Assembly: GCA_001749745.1 (NCBI GenBank) | Contig: JWTM01000101.1 | Coordinates: 1-64,000, forward strand | DNA: 64,000 nucleotides | Reading direction: 5' to 3' | DNA from: Candidatus Marispirochaeta associata | GTDB taxonomy: Bacteria > Spirochaetota > Spirochaetia > JC444 > Marispirochaetaceae | Shown: positions 17,709 to 26,234 of the stretch, piece after piece | How the letters are laid out: each line of letters starts with the position of its first letter | Numbering within the stretch: position 1 is the stretch's first letter | Notes under the pieces: generated by a model | Told to the model about the DNA's origin: nothing | Database searches by the model: none | Seen by the model: only the letters and a program-made list of their open reading frames with translations | Translations under genes and position numbers: made by a program

Positions 17709-18983
17709 ATGGCACATCGCACATTAAAGAGCGGCTACACAAGCTTCAGCGAACGCTTGAACCGGTTTCCCCAGGGGGCGCCGCCATCGGAGCTGTTGTT
17801 TCAAATTCTAAAGATTCTGATCACCGAGAAGGAGGCGGAGCTCCTCTCGACCCTGCCGATCAAGCCGTTCACGGCTAAGAAGGCGGCCAAGATCTGGAAA
17901 ATGAGCGAGAGCGAGGCCCGGAAGGTGCTGGACGAGCTCGCTTCCCGGGCGGTGCTGGTGGATCTGCCCCAGAACGGGGAGATTAAATATGCCCTGCCGC
18001 CGCCGATGGCCGGTTTCTTCGAGTTCTCCATGATGCGCTACCGGAAGGATGTGGATCAGAAGCGGCTGGCCGAGCTCTTCTATCAATATATGAACGTGGA
18101 AGAGGACTTTATCCGTGAGCTCTTCACCAACGGAGAGACGCAGTTGGGGCGCACCTTCGTGAATGAGCCGGCCCTGCCGGAAAACGACGCGTTGCATGTC
18201 CTCGAGTACGAACGGGCCTCGGAGGTGATCAGGAGCGCCTCCCATATGGGCGTCGGCGTCTGCTACTGCCGCCATAAGATGGAGCATATGGACCGGGCCT
18301 GCGAGGCGCCCATGGATATCTGCATGACCTTCAACTCCTCCGCCGCCTCCCTGATCAAGGCCGGATATGCCCGCTCGGTGGATACGGCGGAGGGACTCGA
18401 GCTCCTGCACGAGGCCTACGAGAACAACCTGGTACAGTTCGGCGAGAATGTGCAGGAGCGGGTCAACTTTATCTGCAACTGCTGCGGCTGCTGCTGCGAG
18501 GCGATGATCGCTCAGCGAAAGTTCTCGGCTCTGAATCCGATCCACACCACCAACTATCTGCCGGCGGTCGACGAGACTGCCTGTACCGGTTGCGGCAAAT
18601 GTGTAAATGTCTGCCCGGTCGAAGCGATGACGATGGTCTCCGCCAACGACCCGCACAACATCAAGCGCAAAGTCGCCAAGCTGAATGAGGATATCTGCCT
18701 GGGCTGCGGGGTCTGCGTACGGGCCTGTCCGGCCGAGGCGCTGACCCTCGAATCCCGAGCGGAACGGGTCATCACCCCGATAAACTCTGCCATGCGGGTG
18801 GTAATGATGGCCCTGGAGCGGGGGAACCTACAGGAGCTGATCTTCGACAACAAGCTCCTCTACAGCCACCGAGCGCTGGGGGCCTTCTTCGGGGTGATCT
18901 TCAAACTGCCGCCGGTAAAGCAGGTTCTGGCGAAGAAGCTCTTGAAATCACGCTATCTGGAAGCGATGCTGCGGAGGATCTAA
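17709..18983 (+). CDS. Winged-helix N-domain fused to a multi-cluster 4Fe-4S ferredoxin
   Basis: A 424-residue protein. Residues about 25-110 read like a winged-helix/MarR-like fold (FTAKKAAKIWKMSESEARK), and the C-terminal half has many Cys: GVCYCRHK and DICMTF, CNCCGCCCEAM, then two ferredoxin clusters CTGCGKCVNVCP and CLGCGVCVRACP. Such proteins occur in anaerobes as putative electron carriers or redox sensors; which of these it is cannot be told. The C-terminal 60 residues are basic and hydrophobic. The upstream in-frame starts at 17592 and 17688 are rejected because they would lie within or ahead of the promoter at 17672-17699; 17709 is the first ATG after it. Divergent neighbour is another Fe-S protein. 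Confidence 0.75.
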   Translation: MAHRTLKSGYTSFSERLNRFPQGAPPSELLFQILKILITEKEAELLSTLPIKPFTAKKAAKIWKMSESEARKVLDELASRAVLVDLPQNGEIKYALPPPMAGFFEFSMMRYRKDVDQKRLAELFYQYMNVEEDFIRELFTNGETQLGRTFVNEPALPENDALHVLEYERASEVIRSASHMGVGVCYCRHKMEHMDRACEAPMDICMTFNSSAASLIKAGYARSVDTAEGLELLHEAYENNLVQFGENVQERVNFICNCCGCCCEAMIAQRKFSALNPIHTTNYLPAVDETACTGCGKCVNVCPVEAMTMVSANDPHNIKRKVAKLNEDICLGCGVCVRACPAEALTLESRAERVITPINSAMRVVMMALERGNLQELIFDNKLLYSHRALGAFFGVIFKLPPVKQVLAKKLLKSRYLEAMLRRI

Positions 18984-19011
18984 CGCATACCCGTGCTGAT
19001 AAAACCGGTGT

Positions 19012-19365
19012 TCAGGCCATTACATCCAGCCGGCGCCCCTTCCACGACTCCAGTGGGGCCTGTCGGTTTCCGTCGGTCCTGGCGGCGGATTCAGGCTGAA
19101 GCGGGCGCCAGGCTTGATTTGGATCAACCGGTCCCGGTGAGTAGATAAAGCCCGGCCCGGTCCCTAAGTCGCGGGTTTCGCTGGTGGAGAGCCGATAACG
19201 GGGGATCACTCGTTGGAAGGCGACCGGAAACACGGGGCTGATGCTGTCGACCTGATCGTTTGCACCGTCGTAGCCGGGGTAGAAGTTGGTGAGTACCGGT
19301 CTGTAAGCGATCACGGTACTTCTGTTTGATCCCACAAAGCCTTGCATTCCCCCTAATTTACTCAA
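19012..19365 (-). CDS. Possible hypothetical protein or gene remnant
   Basis: A 117-codon open frame in the otherwise empty 18984-19411 interval. Codons are strongly G/C-ending, like real genes here, and the readable part (VLTNFYPGYDGANDQ and following) looks protein-like, but I recognise no family. The only start options are a TTG at 19365 or an ATG at 19347 with a purine run too close for a normal RBS, so it could be a fragment of a decayed gene. No second candidate exists in this interval. Confidence 0.3.
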   Translation of the reverse strand: MSKLGGMQGFVGSNRSTVIAYRPVLTNFYPGYDGANDQVDSISPVFPVAFQRVIPRYRLSTSETRDLGTGPGFIYSPGPVDPNQAWRPLQPESAARTDGNRQAPLESWKGRRLDVMA

Positions 19366-19417
19366 TTTCTGGCCTGCTGTGGTGTAGCGAAGCGAGGGAA
19401 TAGGGTAGGATATGGGG

Positions 19418-20470
19418 ATGAGATTCTACTCCTCCGGACGAACCATCCTGTTACTCATGTTGTTGAATCTCCTCTCCGGCTGCTACCTCCTGAATCAAGG
19501 TAGTTACCTCTTGCGCTACAATCTCGGTGCCGAGGATATTGAGGGGGCGCTCTCCCGGGATGATCTTGAACCGGATGTCCGCCGCATGCTCGAGGAGGTA
19601 GTCGAGATTCGACGCTTCGCCCGGGAGGAACTGGGCCTCGCGGAGAACCGCAACTATACTAAATATTCCCAAACCGGGGAGGAGTATCTGGTCAATGTGG
19701 TAACCGCCTGCAAGGACGACAGTTTTACCCCGCGGACCTGGAGTTTTCCCATCGTCGGAACGGTTCCCTACAAGGGTTTCTACCAGCGGGAGGATGCTTT
19801 GCGTCTTGCCCGGCGGCTGAAGGAGAGGGATTACGACGTAATCGTACGGCCGGTGGACGCCTTCTCGACCCTCGGCTTCTTCTCGGATCCAATCTATGAT
19901 TTTATGCGCGATTACTCGGTCTTCGAACTGGCCGATCTGATTATCCATGAACAGACCCACGCAACCCTCTTCGTAAAGAGCGAGATTCAGTTCAACGAGG
20001 AGTTGGCCACCTTCGTGGGCTATGAGGGGGCTATCCGCTATATGGCAAGCCGCGGGGAGTCCGGCGAGTCCCTGCGCCGGGAGCTCGAGGAGGGCGCGGC
20101 GGATAGGGCGGTCTTCCTGGAGCTGATGCGCGAACTCTATACTGAGCTGGACGAGGCCTACCGCACCTTAGCCTCCCGGGAGGCACGTCTAGAGGCGAAG
20201 GAGGAGATTATCGGCCGTTTTCAGGGACGGATCGAGGCTGAGTACGAACGCTACTTCATGAGCGAGCGTTTCCGCTTCCTGATCAGCACCGAGCTGAACA
20301 ACGCCTATATCCTGAGCTGGAATATCTACGCCCGGGATCTCTCCCTCTTCGAAGAGCTTTTCAAAGTATACAACGAAGATCTTCCCTCTTTCATGGCGGC
20401 TTTGAAGCCGATTGAAGAGTACAAAGGGGATCCCAAGAAGTTTGTGAGTCGGCTGTTGGCCGAAAAATAA
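19418..20470 (+). CDS. Predicted zinc aminopeptidase lipoprotein (Aminopep family)
   Basis: A 350-residue lipoprotein: the leader ends in LLSGC (C22). The core matches the 'predicted aminopeptidase' family (COG4324/PF10023): HEQTHATLF near residues 178-186 supplies an HExxH-like zinc site (H-E-Q-T-H), followed by the conserved NEELATFVG near 194-202 whose Glu would complete metal binding. YSVFELADLIIHE leads into the site. It probably acts on short peptides in the periplasm or at the inner face of the outer membrane. An ATG at 19412 is also in frame, but TAGGAT at 19406-19411 could be a -10 box, placing the start point at the 19418 ATG. No RBS. The -35 is weak. Separated from the next lipoprotein genes by their own promoter. 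Confidence 0.8.
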   Translation: MRFYSSGRTILLLMLLNLLSGCYLLNQGSYLLRYNLGAEDIEGALSRDDLEPDVRRMLEEVVEIRRFAREELGLAENRNYTKYSQTGEEYLVNVVTACKDDSFTPRTWSFPIVGTVPYKGFYQREDALRLARRLKERDYDVIVRPVDAFSTLGFFSDPIYDFMRDYSVFELADLIIHEQTHATLFVKSEIQFNEELATFVGYEGAIRYMASRGESGESLRRELEEGAADRAVFLELMRELYTELDEAYRTLASREARLEAKEEIIGRFQGRIEAEYERYFMSERFRFLISTELNNAYILSWNIYARDLSLFEELFKVYNEDLPSFMAALKPIEEYKGDPKKFVSRLLAEK

Positions 20471-20499
20471 TTGCGCTATTCGATTCTTAGATTTATACT
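20471..20499 (+). promoter_or_regulatory. Promoter of the small lipoprotein pair
   Basis: TTGCGC (20471-20476), 17-base spacer, TATACT (20494-20499). It begins one base after the stop of the aminopeptidase gene and leaves a leader of about 90 bases before the ATG at 20596. The same TTGC/TATACT wording recurs in front of the ferredoxin-like gene. Confidence 0.6.
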
Positions 20500-20595
20500 G
20501 ATAATAGTTATTAATATACGGGGACTTGAAGGATCTTGCCCCACATGTATCGCTCCTTGGTTGATTTCAGGTCTCCCCGCAATCAAGGAGAGTGT

Positions 20596-21015
20596 ATGAG
20601 AAACTTTGTAAAGATCGGACTTGCAGTTCTCTGTCTGCTCCTGCTGACCGCCTGTGTCACGCCGGATTATCGCAGCTTCTACTACATGGATCTACGCTCC
20701 TACCCGATTCCGGTAATGGTGAATCAGGATCCCGATGCGGCGGCCGGGCGTCCCTTCCGGGCGATTGTCTCGTCCGAATCGAGCGTGCAGACCTCGACCT
20801 ACAGCGGCTATGACTATACGGTCACCACAACCACTACCAAGTCTTCCGAGACGACCTTGAGTCTCGATACCCAGCTCCTGATGCGGGCCACTCCCAACGA
20901 CAATCTTATCCGAATCCAGCGTATATCCTTTTTTACCCATTTTATGGGCATGCCCTACTACTCGGAAACCTACCAGGATATGGCGGTGGATATCAGCTAT
21001 CACATGGACAATTAG
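20596..21015 (+). CDS. Small lipoprotein, unknown function
   Basis: A 139-residue predicted lipoprotein with a clean leader and lipobox LLTAC (C20). The mature part contains a Thr-rich run (YTVTTTTTKSSETTLSLD) and a hydrophobic-polar pattern compatible with beta structure. No family recognised. The ATG at 20596 has AAGGAGAG about 6 bases upstream, clearly better than in-frame Mets upstream. It is 10 bases before the next lipoprotein gene on the same strand; the shared C-V-T start of both mature proteins (CVTPDYR and CVTQDHR) suggests they are related or co-sorted. Confidence 0.75.
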   Translation: MRNFVKIGLAVLCLLLLTACVTPDYRSFYYMDLRSYPIPVMVNQDPDAAAGRPFRAIVSSESSVQTSTYSGYDYTVTTTTTKSSETTLSLDTQLLMRATPNDNLIRIQRISFFTHFMGMPYYSETYQDMAVDISYHMDN

Positions 21016-21025
21016 GAGGTGAATC

Positions 21026-21595
21026 ATGAATAGCGTTAATAAGATTGTCTCTCTCATTGTCTGTTTCTCCCTCCTGTGGATCACCTCCTGCGTTACCCAG
21101 GACCATCGGGTTGTTTGGGAAGCTCCGGCCACCGAGACCCCCGTATCGGCCTCGCCCTATTTTCTGACCCCGGAGAATGACTTCGTCTCCCCCGAGGAGT
21201 ACCGGGTAATCGAGCACTTCGCCTTTACCAAGGCGGCGGTGGGGAAGGTCGAGGGGAAAACGGAATCGGAGATATTTATCGACGAGGATTTATCTGAACT
21301 GATCGGCCGTACCGATGCGACAGCGGTGGTCAACTTCGAGGTCTACGCCCAGAGTCATGATCCTGGAAATCTCTTCGCTACCACCTTTACCCGCATATTC
21401 GGCAGCATGATGTTGGGATTCGGCGTGATGTTCTTACCCTGGGGAGACCCGACCCTGACGGAGATCGGGGCCTGGTTTTCCGGCATCGGCGGATTGAGTC
21501 TGGGGGCATCCTATGTCCTTCCGAGGACGAGTGAGAGTCGCTGGGAGATCGGCTTCGAAGGGGATCTGGTGCGGCCTGTGGCGCCGTCGCCCTAA
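21026..21595 (+). CDS. Second small lipoprotein of the pair
   Basis: A 189-residue predicted lipoprotein with lipobox ITSC (C22) and TAGGAGGTG as RBS before the ATG. After a domain of about 110 residues (SPEEYRVIEHFAFTK; GRTDATAVVNFEVYAQ) come two hydrophobic stretches (GSMMLGFGVMFLPWG and IGGLSLGASYVLP), which could be a membrane hairpin, odd for a lipoprotein. I do not recognise a family. It starts 10 bases after the preceding lipoprotein gene and probably shares its promoter. The following genes are convergent. Confidence 0.72.
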   Translation: MNSVNKIVSLIVCFSLLWITSCVTQDHRVVWEAPATETPVSASPYFLTPENDFVSPEEYRVIEHFAFTKAAVGKVEGKTESEIFIDEDLSELIGRTDATAVVNFEVYAQSHDPGNLFATTFTRIFGSMMLGFGVMFLPWGDPTLTEIGAWFSGIGGLSLGASYVLPRTSESRWEIGFEGDLVRPVAPSP

Positions 21596-21610
21596 GGTAG
21601 GTCGCCCTGA

Positions 21611-22186
21611 CTAACGACGCCGGTTCAGCCGTTTGCGCTCTTTGCGGTTCATGGTGCGGATCTCCGTGCCGCCGAAGAGCATAAGGCCGCTGATTCTAAT
21701 CAGCGGTCCCCGGTGGTCCCGGCCGTCGCTCTTGTTCTCGACTCCGCCGAAGATGGGTATACAGTTGACCTCGACCCGGGCGTTATCGGGCACCACGATC
21801 TCCAAGCCGCCGAAGACGCAGGTGGCGTTGATTTCAGTTTCCCCGGTCAACTCGCATTGACTGAGGTCGAGGTCTACGCCGCCGAACACGGCGTAGACGT
21901 TTATCTCTTCCGGTACCGCCCAGACCCCGCGACGCTCGCTGCCGCCGAATACGGCGAATAGGGTGTCCGATTCGGGGCGGTAGGGTTTCTGCGCGGCGGA
22001 GGGAGCGCCCTGGGGGGCTACCTTCTGTTCCACAGGAATAAGGGCGGCGGTTGAATCGGCGTTCAACGCGCTTTCCAGCAGGCGTTCGAACTCCTGCTCG
22101 TTGAGCTTGCCTAAGGCGTACTCTTCCTGCAGGAGTTCAATCAGCTCGTTCCGGTATTTCTCTAAATCTCCGTTATTCCTGGACAT
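21611..22186 (-). CDS. LiaF-like (cell-wall-active antibiotics response domain) protein
   Basis: A 191-residue protein. Residues about 5-35 form a short acidic helical segment (LQEEYALGKLNEQEFERLL) like the SHOCT/DUF1707 module found ahead of such domains. The C-terminal half carries three to four repeats of hydrophobic-FGG (AVFGGSERRG, AVFGGVDLDL, CVFGGLEIVV, PIFGGVENKS, MLFGGTEIRT), typical of the LiaF C-terminal beta-helix that senses envelope stress. Unlike LiaF itself it lacks N-terminal membrane helices. The ATG at 22186 with GAGGG about 10 bases upstream is chosen over 22240. It lies 64 bases behind the CsgG-like lipoprotein gene on the same strand, possibly an operon. Confidence 0.75.
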   Translation of the reverse strand: MSRNNGDLEKYRNELIELLQEEYALGKLNEQEFERLLESALNADSTAALIPVEQKVAPQGAPSAAQKPYRPESDTLFAVFGGSERRGVWAVPEEINVYAVFGGVDLDLSQCELTGETEINATCVFGGLEIVVPDNARVEVNCIPIFGGVENKSDGRDHRGPLIRISGLMLFGGTEIRTMNRKERKRLNRRR

Positions 22187-22249
22187 GGATGTAACCCTCA
22201 CTACACCATATACCGAGTTGTAAGCTAAATCAATCTCCACCGAAGGGGC

Positions 22250-23866
22250 CTAACGGCCGATCTGTTCCACCGCCTCGTTACACATTCGCAGGTACTCCTC
22301 CTCCACGGTGGAGGAGGACATACTCGAAGCGACGATCTCGCCGGTCTCCACCTCGATCAGCTTGATGTTGAGGTAGTCGATGGTCCCCACCTGATAGAGG
22401 GAGCCGACGGCGATAATATCGGCCCCCAGGAGTTTCCCGATCTCCACGGCCGTGGACTCGTCGGTGATGGCCGAGGCCTGGAAGTTGTACTCGCTGATAA
22501 TCTGCTCCACGTCGCTCCGTTCCACGATGCGCCCGATATTCATGTTGACCAGGGCGTTGGTTACGAAGCTCGCCAGGGCGGCGCTGAGCTGCGCCTGCTC
22601 GGTCTTGATTCCCACCACCGCGATCCGCCGGCTGCCGAAATCGCTCTGTCCCAAGGGTTTGAGCCGCTGCGGTTCAGCACTTGCCTTGATTTCGGCCGCT
22701 GCGACGGCCTCGTTCCGGGGCAGCTCGGCGATAATCAGGTCGTCCATCTGCATCTGCGATTCGTGGGCCAGCGGAAAGAACCAGGCCCTTTCGGGAAGGC
22801 CCTCGGGAATCGGCGCTTCTATATAGCGGCGGCCGTCGAGCCACAGGCGAGTAACCCCCTGCCGCAGTTCGATACGTACGCTGTGCCATTTCCCGGGCAT
22901 GACGGGAGTCTGAGCCTCGTCGTGATAGACATGCTCATCGGAGACAGTGATACCGAGGCTTATATTCCCGTTTTCGATTATATAGTTCATACGCATCCCG
23001 TCGTCGGGCGCCCAGAGCAGGCTGATATGGGCCGAATCTTGCGGGCTGGGCAGGCGCAGTCGGAACTGGGTAACTGAATCCTGGCCGTAGGCGTCTACAT
23101 AATTGCAGCCGGGGCTATCCTCGACGAAGTCGAGAATCCCGTCGTGAATCTTCATTCCCCGGTGATATTCAAAGCGACCCTCATCCCGGTCGAAACTGGT
23201 TTGATAGATGATCTCCCCGTCGATCGGCGGCAGCTCCAAGGGTTCCGGCCCCTTTTGGCCGAGGCTGATGATGCGCAGGTCGTCGATCTCCATCTGGGAT
23301 TGGTATGCGGCCGGCATCAGGTTGCCGAATCTGGACATACGCTTGTCGATAGGAGCAGTTATCACCATTTCGCCGTCGATGAGGAGGATGGACTCACCTT
23401 TCTTCAGTTCCATTCGGATCGAGTGCCATTCGCCGTGGCGAACCGGAAATGCTGCTCTACGCTCAAGCAGCTTTTCGCCGCCGAGGCTCATCTGCATATA
23501 TGTCTCTTCTTCCCCAAAGTGGTAGTAGATGTAGGATCCGGCATCATGGTCGTGCATAAGATGGATTTCGGCATTCGTCTCCGGGGTATAGCGCAGCAGC
23601 CGCAGTTCGGTGATCGAATCCTGTCCATAGGATAAATTGAAGGGGCAATGGGGCTCCTCCCCCAGAAACTTCAAGGTACCGCCGCTTAGTTCGAGTTCGG
23701 GATTAAGTCCTATAATCTCATCTGCCGCCGAGAAATCAGTCTCGTAGAGCAGGGTCCCCTCGTGATCGCCATTGCCGGTCGGGGCGGTCGTACAGCCTAA
23801 GATTAGGAATGTGAAAAGAAGGGGATAGAGAATTGGTCTGGTGAGCCATTGCAGTTGGTTCTTCAT
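22250..23866 (-). CDS. Lipoprotein with two jelly-roll domains and a CsgG-like C-terminal domain
   Basis: A 538-residue lipoprotein, lipobox LILGC (C25). Two homologous modules of about 170 residues follow, each with YGQDS-T-x-RL, W/E-H-SIR-EL, LLIDGxx/WLDGRR and an SQM-DDL end, resembling LamG/DUF1080-type concanavalin-like domains that often bind sugars. The last 130 residues match the CsgG/FlgO-like fold: RIAVVGI, NIGRIVERSDVEQIISE, IGKLLGADIIAVGSLYQVG. CsgG domains form or gate outer-membrane secretion channels, while FlgO-like proteins are flagella-associated lipoproteins. The combination with carbohydrate-type domains is unusual. ATG at 23866 has AAGGAGT upstream; the longer frame to 23974 is rejected because it places the leader internally. 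Confidence 0.75.
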   Translation of the reverse strand: MKNQLQWLTRPILYPLLFTFLILGCTTAPTGNGDHEGTLLYETDFSAADEIIGLNPELELSGGTLKFLGEEPHCPFNLSYGQDSITELRLLRYTPETNAEIHLMHDHDAGSYIYYHFGEEETYMQMSLGGEKLLERRAAFPVRHGEWHSIRMELKKGESILLIDGEMVITAPIDKRMSRFGNLMPAAYQSQMEIDDLRIISLGQKGPEPLELPPIDGEIIYQTSFDRDEGRFEYHRGMKIHDGILDFVEDSPGCNYVDAYGQDSVTQFRLRLPSPQDSAHISLLWAPDDGMRMNYIIENGNISLGITVSDEHVYHDEAQTPVMPGKWHSVRIELRQGVTRLWLDGRRYIEAPIPEGLPERAWFFPLAHESQMQMDDLIIAELPRNEAVAAAEIKASAEPQRLKPLGQSDFGSRRIAVVGIKTEQAQLSAALASFVTNALVNMNIGRIVERSDVEQIISEYNFQASAITDESTAVEIGKLLGADIIAVGSLYQVGTIDYLNIKLIEVETGEIVASSMSSSTVEEEYLRMCNEAVEQIGR

Positions 23867-24000
23867 TTTATACTCCTTGTGTGATCTATCTGAAGGAGTA
23901 GGTACTGAAGCGGTTAAGTCTAAGAGTAAGAACTGGTGCGAATACTTAATTACCTTAATGGTACCAGACAACATAAAAGGCTGCCACCCTTTTTTCTGCT

Positions 24001-24029
24001 TTGCATAGTCGGCAAATACTAAGTATGCT
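24001..24029 (+). promoter_or_regulatory. Promoter of the ketopantoate reductase gene (leaderless layout)
   Basis: TTGCAT (24001-24006), 17-base spacer, TATGCT (24024-24029), then 7 bases to the ATG at 24037. No Shine-Dalgarno is present. Confidence 0.5.
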
Positions 24030-24036
24030 GATGTTT

Positions 24037-24957
24037 ATGGAATTAGAAATCGAATCAGTCGCGGTTGTCGGGGCCGGCGCCTTGGGACTTATGTACGCCG
24101 AGTTTCTTCAGCGGGCGGGAGTGAATCCCTACTTTGTGGCCGACGGAGAACGGGCCGCGCGAATAGAAGCTGCAGAATATGGGGTGAACGGCCGGGGCTG
24201 CCGTTTCCCGGTTCGCCGTCCGGAGGAAATTGATGAGCCAGCGGAACTTATAATCGTGGCCGTCAAGAATCATCACCTGGAAGCAGTCGTTCCGCTGCTC
24301 ACGGCTGCGGCCGGCGAGGGGACGATCCTGATTTCGGTGCTGAACGGGATCTCCAGCGAGGCGTTCCTGCGCGGTCATTTTCCGGGCTGTCTAGTCCCCG
24401 ACTGTGTCGCCGTCGGCATGGATGCGGTCAAGGAGGGGAACCTCCTCAGCTATAGCTCCCCGGGAAAGCTGATCCTCGGTTTTTCCGACGGCCCAGGGGA
24501 TGCTTCAAGCCTCTCCCGGGTCGGGCGCCTTTTGGGGCGGGCCGGACTGCCCTATGAGCTGCCTGAAGATCCCCGACGCTCCCTCTGGTGGAAGTGGATG
24601 ATCAACATCGGGGTCAATCAGGTATCGGCCGTCACCGGCGCTCGCTACCGACTCTTTCAGGAGGACGCGGAGCTCCAGTCCCTGATGGACGAGGCCATGC
24701 ATGAGGTTGTGGCGGTAGCCGGGGCGGAGGGGATCGACCTGCACGAGGGCGACATTGAGCGCTGGTATGGCGTGCTCAGAACCCTGGGTCCGGACGGCAA
24801 GACCTCGATGCTGCAGGATATCGAGGCGGGACGGAAGACCGAGGTCGAAGCCTTTAGCGGCGAGCTTATTCGCCTTGCGGAGGCTCACGGCCTGGCTGCT
24901 CCGGTGAATAAAGCCCTCTTCCGGATTATCCGGGCCTTGGAGAAGCGTATCAATTAG
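24037..24957 (+). CDS. panE: 2-dehydropantoate 2-reductase (ketopantoate reductase family)
   Basis: A 306-residue NADPH-dependent reductase of the ApbA/PanE family, which makes pantoate for coenzyme A synthesis. Evidence: the Rossmann motif VAVVGAGALGLMYAEF at residues 8-23, VAVKNHHLEA near 76 (the conserved K of VKN), LLGRAGLPYE near 168 and the C-terminal WWKWMINIGVNQVSAVTG that carries the catalytic Lys. Length is usual. ATG 24037 is preferred to the TTG at 24001 or ATGs at 24025/24031 because a promoter ends at 24029 and the fold begins right after it. Its stop overlaps the convergent regulator gene's stop by 4 bases. PanE-like proteins include paralogues with other substrates, so the exact reaction is inferred. 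Confidence 0.85.
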   Translation: MELEIESVAVVGAGALGLMYAEFLQRAGVNPYFVADGERAARIEAAEYGVNGRGCRFPVRRPEEIDEPAELIIVAVKNHHLEAVVPLLTAAAGEGTILISVLNGISSEAFLRGHFPGCLVPDCVAVGMDAVKEGNLLSYSSPGKLILGFSDGPGDASSLSRVGRLLGRAGLPYELPEDPRRSLWWKWMINIGVNQVSAVTGARYRLFQEDAELQSLMDEAMHEVVAVAGAEGIDLHEGDIERWYGVLRTLGPDGKTSMLQDIEAGRKTEVEAFSGELIRLAEAHGLAAPVNKALFRIIRALEKRIN

Positions 24958-26084
24958 CCGCCTGAGGCCTCGTCGATGCGGCGGGTTGTCTCGCCGGGAA
25001 TAAGGTCTACCTCCACCTCGTGGCGGAACTCAACCTCCTCTCCCTGGAGCATGTGCCGGATCAGGTCGAAGGCGCGGGATGCTATCTCGTGCTCGTTCTG
25101 TTTCAGATGGGTCACCGGGTTGATCTGCTGTATCAGCGGACCCGGCGAGTCGAAGCAGAGGAGGCTGAGGTCCTCGGGGATTCTCAAGCCCATCTCGGCC
25201 GCCACCGCCTCGACAACCGGGACGACGGCGTATTTCAGGCCGAAGATGGCCGTTAGTTCTCTATGCTCCTCCAGAAACTGCCGAATCTGCTCCTTCGCCG
25301 CATGGAAGGCCGCCTCGCTCTTACCGTCGATATCCTCCAAATTGGTTAGCCACCATTCCTGGTTGAAGCGATGGCCGCTCTCGATAATGGCATGCATGAT
25401 ACCCTTCTCCCGCTCTGTCAGGGTCGTGGTCGTGCCGATCGGCCGGGAGAGAATGCCGATGTTCCGGTGTCCGAGGGAGTAGAGGTAGTTCATCCCCTCG
25501 AAGGCGGCCTGATAGTTTTTGGAGATTACGTTGGGGCAGGAGACATCCTGCAGATAGCGGTCGATCAGGACTACGGGAAAGCCGTCGATGATGAGCTTCA
25601 GGATCTCGTTATTAAAGGTCTCGTTGTGCAGGGGGGAGACGATGAAGCCGTCCACGCCGTAGTCGCAGAAGTTGGCGATAAGCTGCTTTTCGGTCTCGAT
25701 ATCGTTGTTGGAGAAGCCCGCCAGAATCAGCATCCCCGCTTCCTGGGCCAGTTTCTCGATAGTCTGGAAGAGCTCGAGGCCGAAGGTGTCCGATAGGTCG
25801 TGCTGGATTACGCCGATCAGACAGCGTTTACTATTGCGGTTACGACCGAGCATCTTCTTCGAGTCTTCGGCGATGAATGAGCCGACGCCGGGACGGCGGG
25901 TAATTATATGGTTCTCCGCCGCCAGGTCGAGTGCCTTCTTGGAGGTAATCCGGCTTACTCCATAGGATTCGGCCCATTGGGCCTCGGTCGGTATGCGTTC
26001 GCCCGGGGAGAACTCCCCCGATTCGATCTTGGCGAGAATATCGTTGTAAATGACCCTGTACAAGGGCGTTTTCTTGGTATCCAT
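24954..26084 (-). CDS. GntR-type HTH fused to LacI-like sugar-binding domain, transcriptional regulator
   Basis: A 376-residue regulator. Residues 8-70 are a GntR winged helix (IPTEAQWAESYGVSRITSKKAL), and about 88-370 a periplasmic-binding-protein-like effector domain of LacI type (CLIGVIQHDLSDTFGLELF; GVDGFIVSP; FPVVLIDRYL; YLYSLGHRNIGILS; PEDLSLLCFDSPG). The architecture is that of AraR-type repressors that bind DNA in the absence of sugar. It is divergent from the sugar importer and alpha-mannosidase operon and most likely controls it. ATG at 26084 is taken over the TTG at 26090. Inverted ATATCAAA/TTTGATAT boxes in the 26091-26234 gap are candidate operators. Confidence 0.88.
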   Translation of the reverse strand: MDTKKTPLYRVIYNDILAKIESGEFSPGERIPTEAQWAESYGVSRITSKKALDLAAENHIITRRPGVGSFIAEDSKKMLGRNRNSKRCLIGVIQHDLSDTFGLELFQTIEKLAQEAGMLILAGFSNNDIETEKQLIANFCDYGVDGFIVSPLHNETFNNEILKLIIDGFPVVLIDRYLQDVSCPNVISKNYQAAFEGMNYLYSLGHRNIGILSRPIGTTTTLTEREKGIMHAIIESGHRFNQEWWLTNLEDIDGKSEAAFHAAKEQIRQFLEEHRELTAIFGLKYAVVPVVEAVAAEMGLRIPEDLSLLCFDSPGPLIQQINPVTHLKQNEHEIASRAFDLIRHMLQGEEVEFRHEVEVDLIPGETTRRIDEASGG

Positions 26085-26102
26085 AGGCAATCCCCAAATG
26101 TT

Positions 26103-26195
26103 ATATCAAATATAATAGTCAATAAGTTGTTTAAATGTAAATATATAATTATAAAAAAAGATTTTGTTGATGAACTTTGATATGAAAAATATACT
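26103..26195 (+). promoter_or_regulatory. Promoter and candidate operators of the mannoside operon
   Basis: TTGATG (26167-26172), 17-base spacer, TATACT (26190-26195) in a very A+T-rich gap, followed by an AGGAGG RBS before the ATG at 26235. The 8-mer ATATCAAA at 26103-26110 recurs inverted as TTTGATAT at 26176-26183, the latter inside the -35/-10 spacer; these could be the two boxes bound by the divergent GntR/LacI-type regulator. Confidence 0.55.
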
Positions 26196-26234
26196 ATCTA
26201 TAATCAACTAAACTCTTCAGGAGGAATTAATCGT

